Below are positions 35,484 through 46,212 of a DNA stretch of 64,000 nt, one piece after another. Numbering within the stretch: the first letter of the stretch is position 1; each line of letters begins with the position of its first letter. The notes beneath the pieces were generated by a model. The model saw only the letters and a program-made list of their open reading frames with translations, was not told the origin of the DNA and made no database searches. A program made the position numbers and the translations under genes. Source of the DNA: Arabidopsis thaliana (lineage: Eukaryota; Streptophyta; Magnoliopsida; Brassicales; Brassicaceae); NCBI RefSeq assembly GCF_000001735.4, contig NC_003076.8, positions 3,844,001 through 3,908,000 on the forward strand. The letters are read 5' to 3'.

Positions 35484-38408
35484 CGAAGTTGTGTTGTTTC
35501 ACGTTTTTGTCTCTGAAAGGTCTTGAATTTTTGGAGTGTAGAAGAAGATTAATTTTTTTGAGGGTTCATAAATAAGAAATCTGAAGAAATTTTTTTTGGG
35601 GATGAGAAGACGAAACTTGTGGGACGAGTGTGAACACGCAAGTTGACTTTACTAGAGAGCTATTGTACTCTTTTTTCCTTTTTAATAAATTCTTGTTATT
35701 TATTACTCATTTTTATTCTTGTTACATTCTTTAGTATTTTTTTGGACAAATATTTAGACAGCGGTACAGAAAAAGCAGAACCAGTTTGATTCTTGTAATA
35801 GATTCATATTTGGAAGCAAACTATGTGAAAACGTTTTTTTAATATAATTAAAGGATATATATGTCGGAAAATATTGACTACATATCGAATAATTATCAGT
35901 ATACTCTGATTGAATAAATTGGAATCTAAAACGTTATATAGGCGATACAAACTAATTTTGAATCTAATTCTTAGAATCGTGATCATGATCAAACCAAATT
36001 CTTAATTTGCTTGCTGCTTTTGTTCAAAACAATCTTGTTACTATATTAAGCATGTCTATTTATAAGTACAAACTTATCAGTTTTAGTACTATGTTGTACT
36101 TTTCTTAGAAACATTTCTTCTTATCTCAGAATGGTGATTTTGATTCGAATGCGAAGTTGCTAAGATATGTTTTGGACGCACTATTAACTTTCTCATTTTT
36201 ATACAAAATCCAAACGATAGCGAGCAAAATGTTTAAAGTGAATATCAGAATAACAACTAAAAAGATTAGATAACAAAAAAGAACTAGACTAAATATATAA
36301 TAGATTTGAGCTATTTATCGATGGAATAAACATAACATGTGAATGAAGTGGTAAATTTCAATAAAATCGGAAGATTTCGAGGCGAAACTCAAGACCAATT
36401 CCTAAGCTAAAAGCTATGTAAATATTTTCGTAGATATTTATGTAATACTACTAAATAAGTTGTTTTTATATTCAAATAGTTTGTGATACTTTTGTTGGCA
36501 AATTCTCCATTTTGATAACTTGATATTGAGAGATGAACAAGACCTAGAACAATACACGTATGATTCTCTTTCTTAGTTAACCGGTTTGAGAAACTATGAG
36601 TTCCATTTCCACCACTCTTTTATGTTATTTTATCATTGTCAACAGATAATTGTAAACGTTGTTTGTTATACACTTGTGGAGAGTGGGTGTTCACACACAT
36701 ATCTTATATACGAACCCAATAATATTATTATAAAATAAGATCTCAAAATGATTGTACCTATAAACTGAAAGAAAGAAGTGTGAACACGTCAAGGAAGTAT
36801 CGGACATTGTTTGTTAGTCTAATGTATTTGGCGGTGTGGAACGTTAGGTGGCCGATGGAGACTTTTGGTCCCATGCTTCGTTTCCTTTTTTCTTCCTTTT
36901 CTTTTTGTGTTTACTTGAGTTGCCAAATAAAGAAGGCATTAGGGGATCTGCTAACATTTTTTATAACTTACATTAGTGGCCTCTTTCATGCATCCTCGCC
37001 TAGATTCATGTTGTTTTTTCTTGTTTAATCAGAAAATTAAAGGTATAAATATAGACTAATCTTTCTCACATTAATCCAAGCACCGCAATACAAAAACTAT
37101 AGGGTGACCAGAGAATAGTTGGTTAACGAAGAAGAAATGGTCTATGTTGCCTTTTTAAAGGCCTCAAGTTTGTTGGAAAATATTTTAAATGAGAAGGCAA
37201 AGTTCATATCATACTGATGATAAACAGATTAATAACTTTGTAGAGATGATGAATCTAATTCACGCATTAAACCATCATATCTAACCACTAAAATGGAGAG
37301 AAAAAAAATCTAACCACTAAAAGATGAATAAGTGATATAAAAATTAAAGTAGAATAGAATCCAGTGCAGTTGAAATCAAACTTTGCAAGTATTTAGTTTA
37401 GTGATACATATTTAGTAGAAAATATATCCCTAAACTATCATTTGATTTTTGAAGTACTTTGGATAAAAATATGTGAAATGAAAGAGAAGAGCTTTCAGGC
37501 CATCAGAAATTCACGAGAAGCAGCACAGCTGTACAAGTCATCTAGCAGAGTCACACCAATATTCTAGCAAAAGAAACCAACAACAACTGGTTAGCAAGTT
37601 TGAATGATTTAGCAAAAAGATAATAGTCCATAAAGTAGCCGACAAAGAGAGTACATAGGGCAGAAAGACTGATTCCTCGAAGACATTTCTTGCTTTTGAT
37701 GAATCATTAATCAATAAGTTCATAGCAAAACTTGATATAAACATTTAGAACGTGGTGTATTTGAATGTAAAATCATAATGACAGCAAAATAAATTAACGT
37801 TTCCTTATCAAAACACTTGGAAGCATAAAATTGAATGTGTATGTTAGAGTTCTCGCAGATATTAAACTATTCCACTGAACAGATTCATAAATTACTTTTA
37901 GGGCCTAACTCCAAACGTATATTTGTTGACTGTATAGGTAATGGTAAGCATATTTGGACTTAGATGGCTAAAGAGATGTGTTGGAATTAGTAGAAGAAAT
38001 GATCACCAAAGATATATGCTTAAAAAAGATGAACAATAAAGAACAAGTATTTTAAGTTATGCAAAACAGAGGACTGACCAATTGGTCTGTCACTTGGTCA
38101 AATTAAATAAAGTGAAGTATGTATCACATGCAGTTATCTGTTTCACATAATGTAAGTGAGCGATTTAGAGATGTATATTAACATTCTTATTTCCACTGGG
38201 CCAATAGATGTTTCCAGAACTTTGATGTGGAAGATTCTTATAACAACTTCATTAATTTGAATATCCCAAAGGAGAATGAAAGAAACAGAACAAACTTTTA
38301 TTTCATCTTAGAACAAAACACCATATCCCTCACGCATTCCGATTACATTCATCAAATCCATAAATCAAAACAAAATAGATAAATCCAACACACAATCACA
38401 AAACAAAC
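35484..38408. other. intergenic
   Basis: About 2.9 kb, AT-rich. No gene is supported; the minus ORF at 37538-37744 has an ATG but no recognisable features. From about 37.78 kb onward the sequence is similar to the 3' flank of the second heat-shock gene (about 39.74-40.2 kb) and belongs to the tandem duplication. Confidence 0.5.
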
Positions 38409-38876
38409 TCAAGCAACTTGAACTTGAATTGTCTTTGGTTTCTTTGGTTCCGGAGGAGGAAGTTTCTGAACAGTAACCTTCAACACACCGTCATGACAAA
38501 CAGCAGAGATCTTGTCCAAATCTGCATTTTCAGGCAACTGAAACTTCCTCATGAACTTACCCATTCTTCTCTCCATCCTCACATACTTCACACCTTCGTT
38601 TTCTTTGTTCTCTCTCTGCCTCTCTCCACTCACCACAAGCACATTGTCGTTCTCGACCTGAACCTTGATCTCATCTCCTTTGATTCCAGGCATGTCCACG
38701 ACGAATGCATATGCGTTAGGGTGCTCGATGACGTCAGCAGGTGTAGCAGCCATTGCCTTAGCGTCTCGCATGTAAACTCGTGAAGGGTTGTTGCGGGTCT
38801 TCTCGTTGTTGTGGTCTTCGGGGACTTCAAGCATGTCTTCGAGGATTGAGATTATTGGAAACCTTCCTAAATCCAT
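38409..38876 (-). CDS. HSP17.6II: 17.6 kDa class II small heat-shock protein
   Basis: Single-exon gene encoding 155 residues, start ATG at 38874-38876. It is a cytosolic class II small heat-shock protein, an ATP-independent holdase that binds unfolding proteins as oligomers. The class II signature [12 protein letters not shown] lies at about 38-49. The alpha-crystallin domain runs from about 47 to 141, with the conserved GVLKVTV strand near its end. A proline-rich hinge leads to the C-terminal tail TIQVQVA used in oligomer contacts. It is 80-90% identical by eye to the tandem copy at 40214-40684. Heat-shock-element half sites and a TATA-like box lie upstream. The name follows Arabidopsis usage from memory. 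Confidence 0.96.
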   Translation of the reverse strand: MDLGRFPIISILEDMLEVPEDHNNEKTRNNPSRVYMRDAKAMAATPADVIEHPNAYAFVVDMPGIKGDEIKVQVENDNVLVVSGERQRENKENEGVKYVRMERRMGKFMRKFQLPENADLDKISAVCHDGVLKVTVQKLPPPEPKKPKTIQVQVA

Positions 38877-40213
38877 TGTTAGTTGTGTTGTGTTTGCTTT
38901 CCTGATTCTTTGATTCTTGGCTTTTTGTTTTCTTTGATGAGTTTGATGTGAGAAATGTGGGGACTTAAATAGGAGTGGAGATGGATATTTCTAGAGGATT
39001 GTCGAGAGAGCGATTGTCGCGGTCTTTAGAAGTTCTTCCGTATTGTTCGAGAAACGTCTTGGTCGTTCTGGTTTTTGTGAACTCTGTAACTCAGGTTTGA
39101 TAAAATATGAGCCATAACTTTACAGAATTTTTAATATCTATATGGGCTTTTAAATTAGGAATATATCAAGGCCCATTCCATATGTGAAAATAGTTCATGA
39201 TTCATAAGATTAGTGTTTTAGCAAATTAAAGAACAAATTTTGTGATTTAAGGAATCCGAACAATATTGCTCATTTTAAAGAATACATTCAACTGGAAAGT
39301 ACATACAATTGCTGAAGACTTGGATTACAAGTGTACAACATGCACCTCAAGATCAGAAGTTCAAAGTCTTAATGATGGAAACAAGACTAAATTAGTATAT
39401 GCTCTGGTTTCTGGTCAGAAAAATTAATGAAAGACCATATTTATTTTAGTGACCAAAGAAAAATACTATATATGTGGTAGCACTAACTCACTGAATACCA
39501 CTAAATCGTGTATAACGACATTAATATAAGCTATTAAAGACGGTTACAAATCTGCACAAAACTTGATTTGTCTTAAAACTCAGTTGATGTTATTTGCATT
39601 CGCAAATGCAAATTTCATTTAAAAAATAATGTAGCAGATTGAGATATCAGACTTCGTATTATACTACAGATGTAGTAGCTGAAGATTCAGTTACGTTATC
39701 CAACATGAAAAAAGTACAAAGAGTTGTTTGGATTTTAAAATCAGAATAACAAAATTGTTTCCTTTCATCTAATACTTAAAGGATAAAATTGAATATGTAA
39801 GAGTTTTTGCAGATATAATAACACTGTGTTACTGATCTCATACCCATAAATTACTTCAAGGGACATAACTCCAAAAATATATTTTGCTGACTGCAGAGAT
39901 AAGGGTGAAATGCAAATGTGGATTTGATGGCCAATGTGCTAAATAGCACCAATGATATTAGGAAAGGATGAACAGTAATAATTTCTGCAAAAACAGAGGA
40001 ATGACCATTCGGTGTCTTTTTTGTTGTGGTCCTATTTTTGCCTCATAAGCATGGATGGTTCAAGAGAGCAAAAACTTCATTGATTTGAAGATTGAACACA
40101 AAGACAAATATGAACAGAGAAAACTATTTTTATTTCATTTTACAACGAACACCAAGAGGTAGTTGCTTATCGATTACATTCATTAAAACACAAAAACACG
40201 ATCACAAACAAAC
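38877..40213. other. intergenic between tandem heat-shock genes
   Basis: The first 200 bases are the heat-inducible promoter of the 17.6 kDa gene. The middle (about 39.1-39.7 kb) is AT-rich with no feature I recognise. From about 39.74 kb it is the duplicated 3' flank of the next gene. Confidence 0.55.
38964..39053 (-). promoter_or_regulatory. heat-shock promoter of HSP17.6II
   Basis: On the minus strand a TATA-like CCTATTTAAG lies at 38973-38964. Further upstream are the module at 38982-39023, which contains TTCTAGAG, and a heat-shock-element core TTCGAGAA at 39046-39053 (TTC and GAA at 5-bp spacing). Heat-shock factors bind such alternating units. Confidence 0.65.
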
Positions 40214-40684
40214 TCAAGCGACTTGAACTTGTATAGTCTTTGGTTTCTTTGGCTCAGGAGGAGGAAGTTTCGGAATAGTCACTTTCAACACACCGTCATT
40301 ACAAGCCGCAGAGATCTTCTCCAAATCTGCATTATCAGGTAACTGAAACTTCCTCATAAACTTCCCCATCCTCCTCTCCATCCTCACAAACTTCACACCT
40401 TCATTCTCCTTGTTGTCCCTCTGTCTTTTGCCACTCACCACAAGCACGTTCTCGTTCTCTATCTGGACCTGAATCTCATCTCCTTTGATTCCAGGCATGT
40501 CCACGGCGAAAACGTACGCATCCGGGTGCTCGATAACGTCAGCTGGTGTAGCAGCCATTGCCTTTGCGTCTCGCATGTAAGCTCTTGAAGGGTTGTTACG
40601 AGTCTTCTCGGTTTGTTCTTCAGGGGCTTCAAGCATGTCTTCGAGGATTGAAAATATTGGAAACCTTCCAAACTCCAAATCCAT
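40214..40684 (-). CDS. HSP17.6A: class II small heat-shock protein (second tandem copy)
   Basis: Single-exon gene encoding 156 residues, start ATG at 40682-40684. It has the same layout as its neighbour: a short N-terminal arm, the class II motif [12 protein letters not shown], an alpha-crystallin domain from about 48 to 142 with GVLKVTI, and the tail TIQVQVA. It is a cytosolic class II small heat-shock chaperone. Differences from the 155-residue copy are mostly conservative and concentrated in the N-terminal arm. The promoter carries heat-shock-element cores and a duplicated 42-bp module and faces the omega-amidase gene in a divergent arrangement. It is also called HSP17.7 in some resources. 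Confidence 0.95.
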   Translation of the reverse strand: MDLEFGRFPIFSILEDMLEAPEEQTEKTRNNPSRAYMRDAKAMAATPADVIEHPDAYVFAVDMPGIKGDEIQVQIENENVLVVSGKRQRDNKENEGVKFVRMERRMGKFMRKFQLPDNADLEKISAACNDGVLKVTIPKLPPPEPKKPKTIQVQVA

Positions 40685-41161
40685 TCTTAGCTGTTGTGTT
40701 AACTTTCTTGCTTCTTGGCTTTTTCTTTGGTTTGATTGATTTTGATTTTGATGTAAGAAAGTATTAAATAGAAGTTGAGTTGGATAGTTCTAGAGCAATG
40801 TAGAGAGAGCGATTGTTTCGGTGTTATAGAACTTAAAAGCGCTTCTCTAACGTTCGAGAAACGTCTTGATCGTTGGAGAAGTGTAGATGGATATTTCTAG
40901 ACGAATGTAGAGAAAAGCGATTGATTCGGTCAGGCCCAAGACCAATTCGTTTTCAGGCCCATATGTATTCTGTTTTGGATTTAGTAAGGATGTTAAATTT
41001 ATCCGGTTTGGTACGATTTCATTCGAATTTAGTGTATAAAATTGATTGAACCGCGTCAATACGGTTGAAACGCAAACGCAGAGGATTCATGAGTCATGGC
41101 TTTTGTGAGGTGAAGTATCAATATCATCTACCTACCTATATGATCATCGGACTAAAGTGAA
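40685..41161. other. divergent intergenic promoter region
   Basis: A 477-bp gap between HSP17.6A (minus) and the omega-amidase gene (plus). It holds the heat-shock elements in its left half and the amidase leader at the right end. Confidence 0.6.
40762..40930 (-). promoter_or_regulatory. heat-shock promoter of HSP17.6A with duplicated module
   Basis: A TATA-like CTATTTAATA lies at 40771-40762 on the minus strand. TTCTAGAG lies at 40788-40795 and a heat-shock-element core TTCGAGAA at 40853-40860. The module TGGATAnTTCTAGA...GCGATTGnTTCGGT occurs at 40781-40822 and again at 40888-40930. The related copy is upstream of HSP17.6II at 38982-39023. Confidence 0.65.
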
Positions 41162-43772
41162 ATGAAGTCAGCAATTTCATCGTCACTCTTCTTCAATTCG
41201 AAGAATCTTTTAAACCCTAATCCTCTTTCTCGCTTCATTTCTCTCAAATCTAACTTCCTCCCTAAATTATCTCCGAGATCGATCACTAGTCACACCTTGA
41301 AGCTCCCATCTTCGTCAACCTCAGCTTTAAGATCCATTTCCTCTTCCATGGCTTCTTCTTTCAACCCTGAACAAGCTAGAGTTCCCTCTGCTCTTCCTCT
41401 CCCAGCTCCTCCGTTGACCAAAGTTAGCTCCTTTCTTTTCATTTACCTTTGGGTTTTCAATCATTTCAGCTTTTGATTGATTTCTTCGTTCCATGGGTAA
41501 TTTTGTAGTTCAACATCGGATTGTGTCAGCTATCTGTTACATCTGACAAAAAGAGAAACATCTCTCATGCTAAAAAAGCCATTGAAGAAGCTGCTTCTAA
41601 AGGAGCTAAGCTTGTTCTCTTACCCGTGAGTTTTTCTTCTTTGTATCTTAGCTCATAGCTCTTTGTGAGTTCAATTCTAATGTTCTGTTGCTCAAATGTG
41701 TAAAATTTACAAAAAGTATGAGCTAGTGGTATCGTCTCTATGGGGTTTAAAACCATTCAATGGGTTTGTTTCAGGAAATTTGGAACAGTCCGTATTCCAA
41801 TGATAGTTTTCCAGTTTATGCGGAGGAGATTGATGCAGGTGGTGATGCTTCTCCTTCAACGGCAATGCTTTCTGAAGTTTCCAAACGTCTCAAGATTACA
41901 ATCATTGGTGGATCTATACCAGAAAGAGTTGGAGATCGTTTGTATAACACTTGCTGTGTCTTTGGTTCCGATGGAGAGCTAAAAGCTAAGCATCGGAAGG
42001 TTAGATTTTTTGAGATTAAACTTTCATAGAAGAAATAATGAACTTTCCTCTGCTTTAGGCCATAGAATGAAAGATGCTAATCTTACTTCTAAAATCGTTG
42101 TTCATCTTTTATCATCTGTTTTTAGGATCTAATAGACTTAGAATCAGTAATTAGAATGATGTGGTAGTTATGTTCTGGTTCGAGTTCTTCCTCTATGATT
42201 CATAAGGACAAATTATGAGGCGAGATGGCCTTGACCGTTTTATGCTTATATTATCAATTCTCAGAACATCTTGTTTTTGATTGCTTGCACTTATTTGTGT
42301 TTGTACTTGTGTGTGCATACAGATACATTTATTTGATATAGACATTCCCGGGAAGATTACTTTTATGGAATCCAAAACTCTTACTGCTGGAGAGACACCA
42401 ACAATCGTTGACACAGGTTATAATCTTGGTTTGCCAAATATAATTCCAGGTCATGCATAAACAATCATGTATCTTACATAAACTCATTGTGGTACTATCT
42501 AAAAATAATAATTTAGGATTAAGGATTTAAATTTCCAGTCAGATTTGGGATCTTCTTAGCTCAACAGTGAAATGATTCATTTTCATGCTGGCCTAGTGTT
42601 TATGAATAATAATGTTTTTAAGATCTTGCCAACTATTTTGACTGGGGAAATGTCTTTATTGAACAATCAAGTCATAGTAGGACCGTTCACATCACCTCTC
42701 ACTTTCTAGTACTTATGAGAAATCTTTAACGCGGTGCAGCGCTTGAGAATGATAGTTTTGTTGGTTGTTGCAGATGTAGGGCGTATTGGAATAGGCATCT
42801 GTTATGATATCAGGTTCCAGGAGTTAGCTATGATATATGCTGCAAGAGGTGAGTCTTCATATCATAATGCTTTATCCAAATGGACTATCTGCTTCCTCTC
42901 TTTTTCGGGTCCATTACGTTTTAAAGAACCTCATCACCCACATGTTTACTTTAATCATATCAGGGGCTCATTTGCTGTGCTACCCGGGAGCCTTTAACAT
43001 GACAACTGGACCATTGCATTGGGAATTACTACAAAGGGCCAGGTATGATTCACAGTCTACTACATTACGACTTTCTTGGCTTATTTAATCATGGGTAAAT
43101 CACAATGCTCATCGATCTGTTTTGTTCCATTTCAGGGCTACGGATAATCAGGTACATGAACCAAGTTAAATACTTGTATTGATAGCCAAAAGAGAGATAC
43201 AAGTTCTGACATTTCTTAATGAATTCATAGCAAACCTGCATTTTTCTTTGAGTTATCAATACAAGTATTATCTTCTGCTCTTTGGGGTTAGTTTTACTTA
43301 ATTGACTGTTATCAAAGTCATGGACCGGTTAATAGAACTATGTATGCTACTTTCTCCAGTTATATGTGGCGACATGCTCACCTGCCAGAGATTCAGGAGC
43401 TGGCTACACTGCTTGGGGGCACTCAACACTCGTTGGGCCTGTAAGCACTAAACTTTTTCTGTGTTACTTGATTGATAATGAAGCTTTTAGCTGATCACTA
43501 AACTTTGAAACATATATATTATTTGACAGTTTGGAGAAGTACTAGCAACGACTGAGCATGAGGAGGCCATTATCATAGCAGAGATTGATTACTCTATCCT
43601 TGAACAACGAAGGTAATCACGGAAACACCAGAACTTTCTTGGTTTTTGATAGCGTGATCCGCTAACTGAATCTCGTTTTTTTTACCATCTTAGGACTAGC
43701 CTTCCATTGAATAGGCAGCGGCGGGGAGATCTTTACCAGCTTGTAGACGTACAGCGCTTAGACTCTAAATGA
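41162..43772 (+). CDS. omega-amidase (Nit2-like), plastid-targeted
   Basis: Ten exons: 41162-41422, 41509-41625, 41775-41999, 42323-42416, 42774-42848, 42964-43042, 43136-43151, 43360-43440, 43530-43612, 43694-43772; they total 369 residues. It belongs to the nitrilase superfamily, Nit2/omega-amidase branch, which hydrolyses alpha-ketoglutaramate and alpha-ketosuccinamate to the keto acids and ammonia, in glutamine and asparagine turnover. The Glu-Lys-Cys triad is visible: Glu in LLPEIWN, Lys in [15 protein letters not shown], Cys in [10 protein letters not shown]. Residues 1 to about 62 are Ser-rich and basic, like a chloroplast transit peptide. A second ATG (in SSSMASS, about residue 63) would give a cytosolic form. 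Exon 7 is only 16 nt and is required by the frame. The intron after it holds a perfect inverted repeat. Confidence 0.95.
43169..43269. repeat. 16-bp perfect inverted repeat in omega-amidase intron 7
   Basis: AATACTTGTATTGATA at 43169-43184 and its exact complement at 43254-43269 flank a 69-base loop. They lie inside the 208-base intron following the 16-nt exon. This could form an RNA hairpin or be a tiny MITE relic. Confidence 0.7.
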
Positions 43773-44543
43773 ACGCAGCAGTAACTGTATATCTGAGAGA
43801 TATTGCGAGTTGAGCACGATTTGGTTACTTACAACTTCATGCATGATCAGTCATTTCTCCACAACTTTGCTGAGATATGTAAAAGAATAAAAATCAAACT
43901 TTTGAGTTAAAATCGAACAAAGGCAAGTAAATTCTGCTTAGATAATGTGAACTCCACCCACTTGCCATGTGTTTGTTGTTTATAAACTTCAATGCATTCT
44001 GATAACAATGTAGACTTGTGATTCGCAATCAGAATAGCATTTGACTTTTTTATCAAAATATATACACTATTTTTGTGAATTTCTCAGTAAATGTCATTGT
44101 CTATGAAAAAAACAACTCATATCTTCATTCCACAACCATCATATTCAATATCGAGTACTTACTTAAACTAAAATTGTTATAACTGGTTCTTCAAATGTTC
44201 ACACCTACTCAAAACGTTTCATCACATAACTCAAGTCAAGTCAAAGATAGCCATGGTATATTTTGCTACACATCAAGATTTGTAATATGCAATGTAATTT
44301 GTTTTAGATGAGAAGAAGAAAAGAGTATATAGAGTATGCAGATAGGTTCATCCACAAGCACAAGTGGGATATAAAAGATTTGAAAATGAAATAACATATA
44401 AACTTTTGTCAGCGGCCTCAACATGATTTGAAGATCCGTGGTTATTGTTGAATGATAAATGACCGGACGACAAAATGCAGTTACAACAGCAGAAGCCTTA
44501 CAAGATTCACCACAGTGTGTAGTGGTTTCGTCTTTGGAGAAGA

Positions 44544-44699
44544 CACGTGGACCAAGCCTATAGGGTAAAGAAAGACGTAGAGTGGTCCATGCTCGTCACA
44601 GGGACTCTGCGAAAGAAGGAATGCCGTACGCGTGTGGGAGGCCGCACGTGCTAGGGGCCCATGTGGCCATGGGCTATGCTTCACGTGCCAGGTCACGTG
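44544..44699. promoter_or_regulatory. four-G-box cluster with hairpin
   Basis: CACGTG occurs at 44544-44549, 44645-44650, 44682-44687 and 44694-44699. Between the second and third, GCCCATG and CATGGGC form a perfect 7-bp stem with a 4-base loop, nested within imperfectly paired G-box flanks. The surrounding DNA is much more GC-rich than its neighbours. It could be an enhancer or promoter for bHLH/bZIP factors; the target gene is unknown. Confidence 0.5.
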
Positions 44700-46067
44700 T
44701 AGGACCAAACCTCACCACAGTTCGGTACCACCGCGTGAATCTTCTCTCTTTTCTTTGTGTCAGCTCTTATTGTCTCTCCCTGACCAGCTCAATCTCTGAC
44801 TACCCCGTGCGGTATTATTTCCTTTTACTCCTGTTTCTTGCTCATATCCCAATAACTCAAATAGTTGTTTCCATTTTTTAAGATTCATTTCCATTTTATA
44901 TCATTTTGTAACCCTTTTTTTGTAAATATTTTATCTATTCAACCTCACTTTAGCGAACATTATCTTACAGTTTTTGTTGCTTTTACTTTATAGATTATAT
45001 TTCTCTTAAACATACAAATAGAAATTAGTGTAATGTTTGTATGATGTGTAAATGATATCTACTCCCAAATAGTATCACTCAATTTTGGAGTATATTATTG
45101 TTATAGGCATAGTATTTTAAACAAGGACACAAAAATATTTTTGCTTTCATAACAATCAAACAAGAAGTCATGTTTATGTAAGTTTCTGTTTTGTACTATA
45201 TATCTTGTTTGTTTTTTTAACTGTCTTGTATTATTATGTTTAGGTAAAAGTATGGTCCAAACTAGAAACAATATTTACGGGGGAATTATTCGAAACTGGA
45301 TATGATAAGGAGATGTCAAACGAAAAACATTGGCCGAAGTGTGACAAAGATATATAGAATAGACACACAAGAAGACATAAGTGTTTTTCATAACGAAAAA
45401 AGAAAAAAAAAAAGAAGAAGAAGACATAAGTGTTTATGAAATGAGGAACAATGAAGGAACAAGAAAGGAAGGAAGCATGTGAGACTGAAAAAGACGCAAA
45501 ACAAGTACAATTCCTTAACCGGTCCTTGTCGACCCAACCAATGAGCAATGTGGTGTAAGAGACATTTTGCTTATATTTAAACATATTAATCGTTTGATTA
45601 ATTAAGACCCTACTTGTTCCTAATCACATCCTTTTCCTAAACCTATATACGCTTGAGATCTGTCTAAACAATATGAGACAATCCGTAATGATATGGCTAC
45701 ATCAAGATTTCGGCAAATCGTTGAGAAACAATTGTTGATGTTATTTTTCTAAAAGAGATGGTTTTGTTTCATTGATCCAATGCAATCATTCATCTCCAAT
45801 TGTGTCAAATATACAAATTTTAATGATTACTTGATTATAAAGAATCAAGAAACAACTTCTGAGATACATTTCTATAGGAAAATGTTGAGATATAATCTCC
45901 ATAAAATCATTAGTTTCTCACATTATGAGGAAAATGACATATAAATTGGGCATTGGACAACATATTATTAGGTACATGCACACATAAACAAATTGAAGTA
46001 TCCTCTAGTATGGTCCTAACATCAATATGGTCAGCATACGTGAACAACACGCGCCGAGATCGTTGCT

Positions 46068-46077
46068 TATATATACG
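46068..46077 (+). promoter_or_regulatory. TATA box of BIG GRAIN 1-like gene
   Basis: TTATATATAC lies about 140 bp upstream of the ATG at 46213 and is followed by a CT-rich leader, the usual plant core-promoter arrangement. Confidence 0.6.
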
Positions 46078-46212
46078 TCCTCTCTCCCTCTTCTTCTATC
46101 TTCATTCGTCGTCTTCTTTCTGCAAGAAAAACAAAAAAACAGTTACGAGACATAATCTCTCTTTTTCCTCCTTTGTCTCTTCTTCTCATTCTTCTTTGTT
46201 ATCGATCAAAAC

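Larger units (their letters stand above)
37780..39070. repeat. heat-shock gene duplication, copy 1
   Basis: Gene plus flanks resemble 39740-40930. Shared 3' flank blocks include similar versions of ataaaattgaatatgtaagag, cataaattact and ataactccaaa. Shared 5' flank blocks are listed as the heat-shock promoter modules. The edges are approximate. Confidence 0.7.
39740..40930. repeat. heat-shock gene duplication, copy 2
   Basis: Partner of 37780-39070. It holds the gene, its 3' flank and a promoter in which one module is itself duplicated. The edges are approximate. Confidence 0.7.
43773..46212. other. intergenic with G-box cluster
   Basis: About 2.4 kb. It starts with the omega-amidase 3' flank and ends in the BIG GRAIN 1-like promoter. 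It contains four CACGTG palindromes at 44544-44699 and an A-rich segment flanked by a direct repeat (about 45370-45435). No protein gene is supported. Confidence 0.5.
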
